Of a stretch of 64,000 bases of DNA, positions 12,501 to 24,143 are shown piece by piece. The notes under the pieces are model-generated. The model did not search any database and was not told where the DNA came from. It worked only from the letters and a program-made list of their open reading frames with translations. The stretch is from Magnaporthiopsis rhizophila (taxonomy: Eukaryota; Ascomycota; Sordariomycetes; Magnaporthales; Magnaporthaceae). Location of the stretch: assembly GCA_003049465.1 (NCBI GenBank), contig PYSS01000042.1, forward strand, positions 186,001 through 250,000. Reading direction: 5' to 3'. The position numbers and the translations under genes were made by a program. The first letter of the stretch is position 1. The number at the start of each line of letters is the position of its first letter.

Positions 12501-13895
12501 GTGACCGCAGGCTCTTCTTGGCAGGCATGAGAGCGAATGTCGGCCTCACTCGCATCCTCGCACCGCAGCAAGCCAGGAAGCCCAACAGCTTGCCTTGACT
12601 CCGACAGGCCGTTGAGGTAGCAGACATGCCGAGGAGGCTGGCGCCGTTGCGTGGATGCCACCGGTTTATTATAGCGCAGCCTCAGCTCTAATGCATCACG
12701 ATAGTTGCCAATGCGCATGTGGCCAACCGCCAGCCAGCGCGTGTCTACCTAGCCAAGCCGACCCAGATTTGCTCCTGTGGCCGAAAGTGCAAGCTAGTGC
12801 GTCCGGAGGTGTCTCGGAGGAACTTGCCAGACCCGAAGACCAGGAAACAACTGTTTTATGCCATCGTCTTAAAAGAGCCTGAAAGAGCTGGCTTCGGCCA
12901 TACCGCTGGCTATCCGTGCCCTCCCAGTTTCTCAGGTGCTAGCCCTCCTCGAGCGTCTCCTAGGATATCGTTGTATTGGCGCTGTGTCGTCCTGCTGCCT
13001 ACACATCCATATGACTGTGGTTCTCCAGGAACCTTCTACACCCTTTACGCTGCTGTTGAGATGTACTAGTCCTTGCGCAATCTCGTCCGGGACGTTGAGG
13101 AGGACACCCACTAGCGCCTGGCTTGTGTGAGGTCTCCGAGGCACAGGTTTACGGCGCACCCGCGGCCCGCGCGCCTCCGGACGGCCTGGCTACGGCGTCG
13201 CAAATAACGGGCCAACACGGGTGATCCACAGGCAGGACAGGATATCAAAATCCCGGCACGGGTTAGAGACTCTCTTCCGGCCGACGCTCGACGCGTGCTC
13301 GATATCCTTCGCAGCGCACCTGTATACATAGAACCGAAGGGTCTGCTTCCCTTAACAACCTCTCGTGCTAGTCCCTCAGAGATGGATGGCAGGCAATTCG
13401 ATCTACTGCATGCGCCTCTACGTTGCAATATACGGCGCGCCATGTGGGATTATCCCGACGGACACAGACTTTGATGGCCAAGGGCAGGAGCTGGTGGCTG
13501 GTGGCCGGCAAGACGAAGGATGAAGACCACGGCGAGACCCTTCGAACCGCCATATGAACGACAGGGCTACGGCAGCCTACTGTTGATTAGCACTGTCAAA
13601 AAAACTAGGCGCGCCGGGCGGCAAAAGCGGCTGTTACTCTAGGCCTTGGGTGGCGTTCACCTCTACATTTATTCCATCCTACATACTGAAAGTAAAGCTA
13701 TACCTCCTTGGGGATGGACATCAGGAGGCCTGGACGACGACATGTTTCTGGGATTATTTTCTCGATACAATGGCTGCCGTCACCGTTCGTGTCGGGCGGG
13801 CCGTAGATTCTCGGATATGCGTGGCACCAACCCAACTACATCTGACCACGTGCTTTCCCATCCAAAAGCACATCCTGTTCTGCCACTGCTCTGCT
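6530..13895. other. 7.4-kb gene-poor block
   Basis: I see no supportable protein gene. Open frames are short, overlap on both strands and lack family motifs or consistent codon bias. The part at about 6890-7000 is rich in CT and CAACC runs, as in ascomycete 5' leaders, and is followed to about 7900 by sequence with few stops, so an untranslated transcript or long leader is possible. T-rich tracts lie near 8276-8300 and at 11409-11425. Introns shorter than 60 bp between very small exons could hide a gene from this reading. Confidence 0.4.
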
Positions 13896-14898
13896 TCAAA
13901 GAGTCCCCGGTGCTGCCGGCGACGCTGATGAGCCACGGTGGTGGTTAGCAGCGGGGCGCTTGCTGCCGTCCCTCTCCAGCCGTTCCCTTTCTCTTGCGTA
14001 TGGGCAGCTGCTTCCGCCTTGGAATGTTCCAGCGGGCGGGAAGCCGGGCTGGTAAGGGATTTGCGGCGTCACCGTACCGGGCAGAGGGGATTCCGCCAAA
14101 AGGGCGTCCGAAGGAGAAGGAATTCGAGAATCGATCGGGTCGCATGAGGCACGGGGTTGAAGTCTGATCCGACCTTCTTGAGACATGCGCTTGCGCTCGT
14201 CATCCAACATTGGATCCAAGGTGTCGCCCAGTTGGCTCTGCGATGCGTAAGCATCGGAACAGGCGGAGGGGAGAGACAGAACACTTACCCGTAGGTACAC
14301 CCTCATCAGGAGCGTCTGCTCGTTGATAGCATCAAGCAGCAAATCCGTGTAGGGGTCGTACAGCTGCTGCTCAAAGCACTGCTGGGGTACACTGCCGCCA
14401 CCGTCTTGACCTGGGGCTGTAAAATAGGAGGGGCCCTGTGTGCTTGAGGGTGTTGGTCGCCAAGTTTCCACCGACCCGAAAGGCCAGGTGGATGGATAAC
14501 CCATTTGCATCGAGGCGGACGGCCCCGAGGCGGCAAAGGCGGCTAATCTCGTTCCGTCTGGGGGCGGGTAGCCTAGGAATGCCGGTGGGGAGGGTTCTAG
14601 GATGTCGGGCGGGACAAAGTCGGAAGGCAATGGCATTGCGAAGCCACTGGCATGTTGGGCTGCCGGTGAGGTGGGTGTTAGATCACCGAAGGAAGCAGTA
14701 GCTTGTCCACTGAAAGAACAGGTGGGTTAGTTTTGTTGCTCGGGAAGGCGGAGTGCGAGGGGAGGAGATTTGGTCCTGCCTTGCTGGCCACTTTAAAGCA
14801 GGCTGATCGTAATCGTCAGTGTGCGTCCTTTTCGGGTCGGTCTGATCGACGGGCGAGGGAGACGGAGACGGCGGAGTGCCGCCGCGCTGAGCAGACAT
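13896..14898 (-). CDS. hypothetical protein, low-complexity N terminus
   Basis: I read three exons: 14898-14792, 14709-14289 and 14237-13896, giving 289 residues. The first intron has a weak donor (GTGGCC) but a clear CTAACCC branch site and TTTCAG acceptor. The second is GTAAGT to CGCAG, 51 bp. The joined frame is continuous (PALN|GQATASFGDL; VYLR|SQLGDTLDPM). The N-terminal half is rich in Pro, Ser and Gly. A likely helical stretch (YDPYTDLLLDAINEQTLLMRVYL) sits in the middle, and the C terminus is basic and Ser/Pro-rich. No catalytic motif, signal peptide or membrane segment is visible. Clean splice sites argue for a real gene; the function is unknown. Confidence 0.6.
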
Positions 14899-17436
14899 TG
14901 CGCTGATGTGGATGTCTGGAGGAGAAAATAGACAGATGGTGGGGAGACTGTCCGTGTGGGATTCATTGCCCGGGATATAGGCTAGCGAGCCGCAAACGGC
15001 AAATGCTAACCACCGCTTGCCCTGGGTCCTGAGGCCATTTTGGTCTTCCTGCCAAGCCTAGGATCGGCAGTGCGTCCGATAGGCTGGAAGGGTGGTGCAC
15101 GTTGGTGCCTGTCCGCGCCAGACGCCATCAAAGGGAGGAAGGTGAAGACGGCTGCCAGGGAGCAGGCTCCGACCCTTGTGTCCGTCTCTGTCACTTGATT
15201 TGGCGGGCACCTGCTGGTGGACCGTACGGACGGGGTCTGAGCTTGACCGATACGCCAAACTGGAAGCTGGGTGGGCTGGCCCAACGGGTCCGTATCGGGT
15301 AGGTGCAGGAAAGGGATTTCAGCTCCGTCCGTGCTAAGCGGTCAGATCAAGACGCCGTTGATGTGCCGAGCATACGTGGGACTTGGAGTGGAAACCGGCA
15401 GTTAGCTGCGACTGTCTGCGCATGGCAGCATTTCCCCAGGCGTGATTTACCTGGTTGAAGGTGGTGACGGGCTTGGAGTCAGCCGAGCTTCCATGATGGA
15501 CGCGGAGCAGCTGGGGCGTCGAGCTGGGGCGTTACGGACAAATCTCGGACCTTGTTGATCTGCGCCATTCTTGTGTGCCAAGATCTGCCTTACCCTAATA
15601 ATCCACAGATCTACGCAGCCACTGATTTCCACACATTCAGCTGTGCCCTCCGGGCTCGCTCCGACCCGCGCTGCATCACGAAACCAATCCAATCTTAAAA
15701 CGTGGGTACTTGTCGATGCTCATGCCTTGGGATCAGGAAGCCAATTGCGGCCATGTGCGTGTGTATGTGCCGGCGTATTTTGTAGGCGCAGGAAACGGCA
15801 GGCAGTTAACAGGGCCGAATGTGAGGCTGTTATGCCGTTTATATTGTCACCTGGAAACAGGTAGACAAGCTTTTGCAGGATGCAAACGGTGTCACATGGC
15901 TGACTTCATTGGCACATCATCGACCCAGGGGGAAGCACGTCGACGACGACAAGACGGTCGAAGGTAAAAACAACGAAGTCCGCGAAATCTTAGCTTGTGT
16001 GCCCGGTTAAAATACTGCCCAGGGCTTGTCGGCAAAGGACACGAGGGCGGAGGTGGTGGCTCAGGCCGGTCCGAAACAGGGACGGACATCTTTGACAGCG
16101 GGCTAGGTATGTAACGCTCAGGGCCTGGTGGCCCATGGCGGGTGATGCAGTTGGAAGCCTAAACGGCACTGCAGCCCGCCTAGGCCTCCGGTGGGCACGA
16201 CCAGGACCAACTTGGTTTTCGGGGATAGCCGCCGGGCATGGAGCCGGTGCTAGGCTGCTCGTATGTGTCGACATGGAGGGAGAGGCTGGACAGGCATCGT
16301 ACGGGAAGGACACGCTTTCAGGTCGGCCGTCTGGATTTCAGCGCGGGCCTGGCGGAGGAATACGATTGCTCGCCTTGGAGTGGCGCTCGGCATGGCAAGG
16401 ACGCGATGGGAGCCCACAGCGTCGGGAAAGTTTCTTTGCCAAGTGACTGGTATGGGAGGGAGCAGGACACTGGCTGGCAGAGGCTCGGGCGCGTAAAGAT
16501 CGAGGTGTACTTGGATTCCGGACCGTGACGCGTGCCGTGATTCTTTGCCTGTGTACTAGAAACTTGGGTGTTGGGCCAGTCCATGCGCAGCAGTAGGGTT
16601 AGGAAGACGCCACGGGCAAGGTGGTCTGGCAGAGGCATTAGGGTAGGCTCTGCGCCGGGGTGAATTGACGGCTGAGAAGCCGCGCATCTTCCTATCTCGA
16701 GCGCCATGATGAAACTTATCAAGCATCTGTATCTCGGGTGGGTGCGAGGAAAGGAAGGATGGAGAGAATTGGAGGCAAAGGGGCATTCCCATCCCATCCG
16801 TTGGGCGAGTCTTTGCCCAGTCGTGCGATGCTTCAACGCCCCACAAACCAATGACGTAGAGAGTGTACCTGCCGCAAGGGCTCGCGCTGCTGGGCGGGGA
16901 CGACTCCAACTAAACTGAATCGCGTGGTGGGCGCAACTCCTGGGTTGTTGGCGTGACTCTGCAGGCATGGTAGCTGGTACTTGGTTGATAACGGAGCTAC
17001 CCTAGAGCTTAAATCTCGGTGCCCATATGGCGTCGCCTCCACCAGGTTAAATCAACGAGCCCGAACATTAAAACATTAAGAACAGGTAGCCCGACCAAAT
17101 TTCCGGTGTCTGTGCCTTGGCTGATAGGATCGGAAAGAATGCTCGTCAACTATGCCACGTATCCTTACCGGCTGCAACTATATCCGCCTACACGAGCACC
17201 TCCCCAGATCCAGAAAGCCCAGGTAACGCTCCGCTCTCGACCCTGGTGCGGAAAAATCGGGGTTCAAGACAGCACAAGCAAATCGCTCCTATACAAGTCC
17301 GCCACACATCGCGGCTCACCTTTGGGTGTTACCCCCAGGCTGGGTTCTGTCGTCCTTGTTTCCTACGCGGCCCCATTCCAGCCATATCCCTCCTACCCAA
17401 CTGCCGGGGTGTTAATCCTGTAGCATTCCGGCACGT
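14899..17436. other. intergenic, no gene supported
   Basis: Open frames on both strands (for example minus 15447-15692 and 16318-16968) lack recognisable motifs and have no convincing start or splice context. Minus-strand pieces near 15006-15700 could be leader sequence of the gene ending at 13896, but nothing proves it. Confidence 0.35.
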
Positions 17437-18438
17437 TCAGGTTCCGTGAGTGTCCAGATGGACAGCGCCAGCTCCTCCCTCGGAGCGAGACGCCCTGCCA
17501 GGCGATGGGTGTTGTGACATGGTGAACTGCTGCTCGCGGGCGATCTCCCTGTCGAGAGTGTCCATGATCTCGCCGATGCGCTCATGCGGCTCTACCTCCT
17601 CCTCGCTCTTGTGCACACCTGCTGCGCTGATCAGGATGCGGAACAGCATCGCAGCACCAAGGGGGCCAAGCTGGAGAAACTGCTCGAACCGACGGGCGTG
17701 TTCCATCTGCACGGCAATCTGGTCGTCCTGGCGCTGATCACGGAGCTTGTCTTCCATGTCCTCGGCCTCGCGCAGGCGGTCCAACGTGTCCTTGACCGCG
17801 CAGCGAAGGCCGTCGATGTGGTCAAGTGCATCCTGGACCACCACCACCGGCTTATTAGGGTCGAAGGTGCTGAGCTGTTGGCTGAGCCGGTTCTGGGCTA
17901 GGTGGAGGGAGGCCTTCTTTTCCTTGTGTTGGTCTTTAAGCTCGACCACCAAGCCCACCGCATCACTGATCTGTTTCTCGGTGACCGCAGACTGAGCGAT
18001 GGATCGAGGCGGGCTTTGAAGAATGCTTTCTAAGAAGCTGCGCGTCGCCACATGGTATGGAATGGGCGGGACCCTGGAGGTACCTTGATTTTTTGCGCTC
18101 GCCGGAGGCGCGGTGGTGAGGGTGATCTCGGGAGCGGCTTCGGCAGCCGTGATGGGAGCGATGGCAGGCGCCGTTTCCGGGACAGTCTTTGGAGCAGTCT
18201 CGAGCGGGGTTTGGATGCTCCGGGTCTTGGCTGCCTCGCTGGGGCTACGGGACCACTTACGACTGTCAAAGCGAGGCTCCATCAGAGAAAGCTCGTCCAC
18301 ATCGCTGTCGCTGGCGCAGCTCAACCTGATTCGTTTTGCGTCGCCGGTACGTAAGGACGATAGACGACGGCCCTTGGGGAAACTAGAAGGTTGGGTCGAA
18401 TTCAGTCTGCCTAATGGGTCGGTCTTGGACATGAACAC
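17437..18438 (-). CDS. hypothetical coiled-coil protein
   Basis: This is an uninterrupted 333-residue frame with even C-ending codon use. Residues 1-120 are polar and low in complexity, with a Thr/Ala/Pro-rich repeat-like tract around 75-115 (APKTVPETAPAIAPITAAEAAP). From about residue 140 to 300 the protein is strongly helical with heptad-like spacing (VVELKDQHKEKKASLHLAQNR; REAEDMEDKLRDQRQDDQ), suggesting a coiled coil. It has no signal peptide or membrane segment. Two ATGs (18438, 18432) are possible. An alternative is an upstream exon starting near 18569 (MGGATSTPTV) spliced to the AAG before ACCGACCC at about 18424. I do not recognise the family; a scaffold or transcription-linked role would be a guess. 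Confidence 0.65.
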   Translation of the reverse strand: MFMSKTDPLGRLNSTQPSSFPKGRRLSSLRTGDAKRIRLSCASDSDVDELSLMEPRFDSRKWSRSPSEAAKTRSIQTPLETAPKTVPETAPAIAPITAAEAAPEITLTTAPPASAKNQGTSRVPPIPYHVATRSFLESILQSPPRSIAQSAVTEKQISDAVGLVVELKDQHKEKKASLHLAQNRLSQQLSTFDPNKPVVVVQDALDHIDGLRCAVKDTLDRLREAEDMEDKLRDQRQDDQIAVQMEHARRFEQFLQLGPLGAAMLFRILISAAGVHKSEEEVEPHERIGEIMDTLDREIAREQQFTMSQHPSPGRASRSEGGAGAVHLDTHGT

Positions 18439-21400
18439 GCAAAAGGTTCAGCAGAGTCCGGGGCAGGAATGGGGATCCAAAAGGGCCACCGACCGTGACA
18501 GAGTTTGACGTGGCCGGCGTCGAGACCACGCGCTTCGAGGGTACGGTCGGAGTTGAAGTCGCGCCACCCATTGTTGAAAGGCAGGGTCGAGACCGGCGGG
18601 TCGGCAGGAGACGAGGAGGCTGTGGTGCGCTCGTCGGGAACTCCAAGCGCCAGATGTTGAGGACAGCAACAGTGAGCCGGGAGTGAGGGCGCTGCGGACT
18701 GTATCCGTGGGCGGAACAGTGCAGGCTCGAATTAACGGCCGCGTTCGGTTTGCGCTCGCCAGGCTCTCCGTGGTGGGGCAGCACAGGTACCTCTTGATCT
18801 CCATGGTCCCTCCAGTCTTGCCCCGCATGGTACCTGCGTTGGCGGCTGCTAAAAAATGGGGCTCGCTTGTGGATCACGACCAAAAAGGAAGCTCCGAATG
18901 GCCCAAGCTTCGAACCAGCTCCAGCTTCAAACCCACCCAAGCTGCTGAATCCCAACCAGAGTCCCCGCCATGCCTCAGCACCCTGCTAACCATATAAATC
19001 GGTGACGTGAATCCATAGCTGGAGCTAAGATATTGACCGTTGATGGCACCGAGAAAGTAGGCGACTGCGGATCGGGTGTCGCAGAGAGGACCCAAGCTGG
19101 CGGGCGGGGATGTCGGATGGCTGTCAATCATTGCCTGTCCCTTGGGCGGGTATCTTGTCGACGCGGATATAGGCACGGCCGTGCGTTAGTTGTTAGAGAC
19201 CGCGGCTTTCGAGGAGCGGCGTGGGCTTTCGGGCGACGAAAGCGCAAAAGAGGATAAGGAGGTATTGAGGGCGAGGAGGGCGCGTTTGGGGACGAGAGGG
19301 CCAGACAGCGGGTATCAAGGGCATTCTCGTAACTCCACTTGTCCAGATGTGAATCGTGAATCGTCCAGTGCCGAATGGTTTCGGTGTGGGGATCGGGTCT
19401 GCCTTATGGGGCTGAGACGAATCATTATTTAACGGGTTTTCGCACAACACTTGGCGCTGATTTTAGGCTGGGGCACGGCCTCGCGTTCAAGCTGAGGCGC
19501 CAGCTTTCGACGGGAGGGTGCACCAACCTGTGGCCAGCCGGGGAACAGCAAACAGGAACGCACGGTAAGGCATGCCAGACATACCTTTACGCGCCTCCTT
19601 GACGTCGACCAGTTTGGGTCCGGAGCAAACCTTTTAACAAGTGGTATAATTAGGCCATGTCGGGTCTTGTCCATCTGGCCGACGCGCCGCGCCGAGTTAG
19701 TCGCATTCTGATGCCCCTGGAAGAGCAGGAAGACGGCCGGACATTTGCTGGAAATGATGCCGTGGTAGTCCGACACGATGGCCGAAGGTAGACAGATTGC
19801 AACTGACAAGACAGGTTTAAAATGGAGAGCAGCGATGCAGGTTTGTGCACGGGAGGAGAAGGCGGGTGCAACTCAGGAAGGAGAACTACCGAGGGCTACA
19901 ACTGAGAAAACTTTGCAGCACCTGGGCGCTGCCACTGGCTGGTTTTTCAGCGCAGATATTCCCCTCAAGCGCCACCTGGGTCCTCTTCTATCTTATCCAA
20001 ATTGACAACGGCGTCTGTACCGGCTTGTCCGTTTGCTGCCCTCCTGTTTACAAGCGCGGACGTAATCTGCGGCTCCTTCAGCCCCTGAATTGCATTGTGG
20101 TGTAGCTATTTTATTTGTTCGTGCCGGGATGCAGCGGGAGCGGGAGGGTGAGGACGGTTGGAAGCTTGAGTGAGGGCGGGAATATCGTCACCTAATTGTC
20201 GAAAGCAAGATAGAACCGTGAGATTGCTAGCGAGAAATATTGGGAGGATAGCCGTATAGGACCAGGTGGGCTCAGGTCTATCAGTGGCATCATTAACAGA
20301 CCATCCTGGCGCGATATTTCTCAAGGCGATGGATGTCCCTACGATGCAATAACGAGGGAGCAGGGAACGGCAGCTGCTGACAGCTTTATGGGCGTATTTC
20401 GGACCATGTGCGGCGGCCTCGCATGCGGCCAGAAAACGATACACGCAGCCGGCGACATAACAAAGTGCCAAACGGTGAGTGCCGGAGGGCTGCCTCAGCT
20501 ACTCCCTCAGACAATGGCTACAACGAGAGCACCTCAATCTCAACCGCAAATTCGGACTCGGAATATCCAGGACCGTGGTGCCAAGCCGCCTCAGGCTTAT
20601 ATCCGGCACAATTCCTCGCTCCAGGAGCAGCAACGGCGCGGCGCGGCTCAAATAACCAAGTGCTGCCGCTTCCAGGCCGCCGCGAGAACCGAGGGATAAT
20701 ACGCCCCGCCGTCTCGATCACCGGTGCAGCGTGCCCGGGAGCCGGCCGACAGACACGGCGGGTGACGGCTCCTCGGCGACGACGGCGCCCGCGCTCCCTC
20801 GCGGTCGACACCGGTGCTAAGCCTTTCCAAACCGCGGTGGGGGAAAGCCGCACAACAGCCAAGCCCTCTTATTTGCGGAACGGCAGCCATGGCCTCGCCA
20901 TCTTCGCTGGGCCGGGCTGGTCGCCGAGGGAGGAGTCAGGCCGAAACCCAAGGGCACGGAAGGTGATGGGGTTAGGAGGAGGCAGAAAGTCGAGGATGCT
21001 GGCGGGACAACAGGGTTACAGAGCGAGGAGGCGGCGGGTCGAGCACAGGCGGGAGCTGTAATATTTGACAGAGCAAAGGCCGCGACAGGCTACCGGGTTG
21101 TTCGACCGCCACCGATGGGGTGCTCGGAAGCGGCAGGCCCTCGTCGCGCGGAGAAAGATGACGCGATCCGAGCGAAGCTGGAGTCGATGTCAGGGGTCGC
21201 AAGGCTGGGGTTATGCGCGTACGCAGACTGCATTGCTTTTGACGCCGAGAGGGGCTGCTGTGCCGGGTGCCTAGCGTGCGGCTCGCCTAGGGAGCTGTCG
21301 GCTAGCCGCCAGGGAGAGTACACAAAGGAATAGGACACCATCCGTTTGCTTGTGGAAAATAGAGTCGACCGGCACGGGAAACCTGGCCCGCCTCCGGCCT

Positions 21401-21648
21401 AGCAGAAAGTCCAGCTCGTCCTCCAAGGAGAGCCGGTCCAGCAGCCTTTTTCACCGCCGCATTGCGCCCTTACCGCCCCTTTCGAGGGCCTCGTCGTCTG
21501 GCTGCTGCTCATCAAGAACTGCCCAAGCTATACGTGATCGAATTTGCCCCTCGCCAGGCTCCGTTGCAAATCTCGCTTTCTGGACTTTTAAAAGCGGCCT
21601 ACCCTTGTGATTAAGACGCAGTGAAACGGATCATGAGACCGAATGACG
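18439..21648. other. intergenic, no gene supported
   Basis: Pieces on the minus strand at 19600-19810 (including GHQNATNSARRVGQMDKTRHG) and 20106-20471 read somewhat like protein, but no start, splice pair or family can be assigned. Plus-strand frames at 20408-21061 are Arg/Gly-rich, as expected by chance in GC-rich DNA. The region probably includes the 3' flank of the HET gene ending at 21649. Confidence 0.35.
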
Positions 21649-23548
21649 CTAAACTAGGCAAATAAAACAGCGCCGTCCCTCGTTCAGATTGCTAATTCCC
21701 CGTGCATCAGTTGGCCGTGGATCGCCTGGCAGAGCTCCCGGGAAAACACAAAGCGCTGGACCAACGACTTTCGCTTTTGGAACTCCATGTCGCGCCTCTT
21801 CGTTCAATGAGATAACCCCGTGCTGGAAGCATTTCTCTCCCGTCGGTTTCACGGCGAGCATGGTCACGGCGTTGATAGCCGTCACGCTCTCGCCCGAGAG
21901 AATAAACGAAGTATCAGAATCCCAGTCAGGATACCGCAGCGGTATCATCAAGTCGCCAACCCGCGTCCCCTTAGGGCCAATGCCATAGCCCCGGCAAGCC
22001 TCGGGTCCCGGCCCGAGCGGATTCAGAACGAGCAGAGAACCGTGTTGTAAAACGGAAGGCAAATTCCGTAAAGAATCTAGTATTTTCGAGGCTCGGCCGT
22101 TTGGCAGCATCCGGCCAATTTCGTTAAGGTAATTGTCAAGGGATGGGGTTTTGAGAGCCAGGCTTTCTTGTTCCGCTCTCGGGTAACGAAGTCCTGTCAC
22201 CGCTTTGATGAGGGACGAGAGCGTGAGAATATGCGTAATTGCATCAGGGACCTTGGTAGACAGCTCGCGCAACACTGCTATTACTTGCTCCGCACGCTGC
22301 TCCTCGTCCCTTGGCAGCTGCAAAAGGGTTTTTGCAAACGTGACTTTACACACCTGCGACGTTGCAACCAAGGCGTCCCCGTAGATTTGGACAGTGGCGT
22401 GGTGGAATTCCAAGGTGGCGAGTGCAGGATATCCGGGAGAACTGGGATATGGTTCGAATGTATCCACATTCTTTATGCGGGAATGATATGGGAGATCCCG
22501 TCGTCGAGTTTTTGTCCAGTCGAGGACCCATGAAGGATAAGAGATGCCCGGGGGTGGCACGAGAGGGCCAAACTCGAACAAGTGCAGCAGCACCTGCAAC
22601 CTGACGTCGTTGCCACCAGTGCGTAGCATAAACGAGGCAACTTGCTTGTACAAACCAGTCCAGTGGGCAGCGCAATCCATCGCGAGCCGACTTTCTTCCC
22701 CAACGAGGCCGAGGAGGGCGCCGATGCGGTCTCTGGGCTCGAGACAAGCGGCCTCGTGGAAATTCCATAACATCTCTAGTATGCTCAGACTGGCCGATGG
22801 CCTGCCCAAGTTTGCCGCCATTCTGATCGGGTAGTTTGATATATCCAAATTTTGAAGTTGCCTTGCAGCCGAGGCAAGCACCGGAAGGGAGATGGAATAG
22901 TTGCCGCAGTGAACGGTAGCCTGGCGAGCAAGGCACGCCTCTTGAACAATCCAACGGCGCGAGAACCAAGGCCGCTGGAAGAAGTCGACTATGGCACTGA
23001 ATCCAGGTCCAGGTCCATGAAAACATGTCCTTATCAAATGGGATATGTGGGCCGCCATTTGGGACTGTTCGGCCTGACGAATGCAGCTAGATTTCCGAAA
23101 AAAATGCAAACAACCTGGCAGTTGCTGGGACGCTGGGGCCAACCCAGATGTGGATGCCTTTTGCCTCCTCGTAGATGCGCCCCATCATGGGGATTTGTTG
23201 AGCCTTCTCTGCCTCGTCGGCCTGGTTGAGACATATGGCGTCGATCCACAGGTAGCACGGATCGTCGGATGCCCGGAAATGGCGCAAAAGCGCCTCGACG
23301 TTTGGTGTGATCCGCAGGTATGAAGTGTCGTCGCCATCTTCGTGTCTTATTTCCAAGGTCCGCGTGAGTTCCCGCGCCCCCCATGCGTACGAAATGGCAA
23401 AGTATTCGACGTGCCGGGCCGAGCGCGGACGTTGGATGAGCGAGCAACTCAGCGGGGCCTCGTTGTCGGTCGCACCGTCCAGGACGACCAGCCGGATAGC
23501 GTCCTCGGCGCACAAAGCCTGGTATTGGTAGCGGTTGAAGAGCGGCAT
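21649..23548 (-). pseudogene. HET-domain protein gene with a single frameshift
   Basis: HET domains act in fungal heterokaryon incompatibility and trigger cell death on non-self recognition. Starting at the ATG at 23548, the protein has the classic first HET blocks YFAISYAWG and CYLWIDAICLNQ, then GRIYEEAKGIHIWVG. The frame then hits a stop. One base earlier, at a T7 run (minus strand; A7 at 23098-23104), the neighbouring frame opens and continues through FFQRPWFSRRWIVQEACLA, the third HET block, to a stop at 21649. Removing one base of the run would give a continuous protein of about 632 residues of normal HET length. The remaining 500 codons are clean. This may be a recent null allele, a switchable homopolymer or a sequencing error. 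Confidence 0.8.
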
Positions 23549-23799
23549 AGTTTTTAAAGATGAAGGCGGTGCTAGCAATACTGGTTAAGGCAAGAAATAG
23601 TCGAGATGGTTTAGCGGGCATTTCTACCTCGCAGGTTGCCTTGGTAAAAAACCAGCAGTGCGGGGTCTGGCGGCGGCGCTTTATGGACGGGAGGGGTATC
23701 GAGTCGTCGTGTCCAGTTACAATCTTTCTGTTCCGCTGTACTTGCGCGGGTTAAAAATACACGCGCTAAATCGGCCCTCTGGGTTTAACATCTACCCTA

Positions 23800-24120
23800 G
23801 GCACTGCGGCCGACCAAATGGATGGATTTAGTATTATTTATATTTAAAAGTGCGGTTTTAAAACGAAATTAACCTGTTTTACTTTTTTTTTACCTGTAAA
23901 AAAAAGTTAATAAATTACGTTAAAAAGGTGTAAAATATACTAAAAAAAAAATTAAGATGAAAATGTTTCTACTTTAAATTTATCCCAGAGGAAATCTTTT
24001 ATTAGGATTTGGTCAAAATTTCCAAGTAATGTAATTACGCAACCTCGCCACATATTCTCGCGAGCTTGGTCTGGTAGCATGGCGCGTTTCGTTAAATAAC
24101 ACGTAGAAATTATACCTTAT
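23800..24120. other. AT-rich patch, possible RIP relic
   Basis: The base composition drops sharply to long runs of A and T (for example ATTTATATTTAAAAG and several A8-A10 tracts), quite unlike the GC-rich flanks. It lies between the HET start and the 3' end of the aldolase gene. No frame is readable. RIP of a small repeat is the usual cause in ascomycetes, but I could not identify the original element. Confidence 0.5.
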
Positions 24121-24143
24121 AAATGCCCCTTACACACCACGAC

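Noticed and set aside
20408..21061. Plus-strand 217-codon Arg/Gly-rich frame
   Set aside because: No motif is present, an equally long frame overlaps on the other strand, and composition is as expected by chance in GC-rich DNA.
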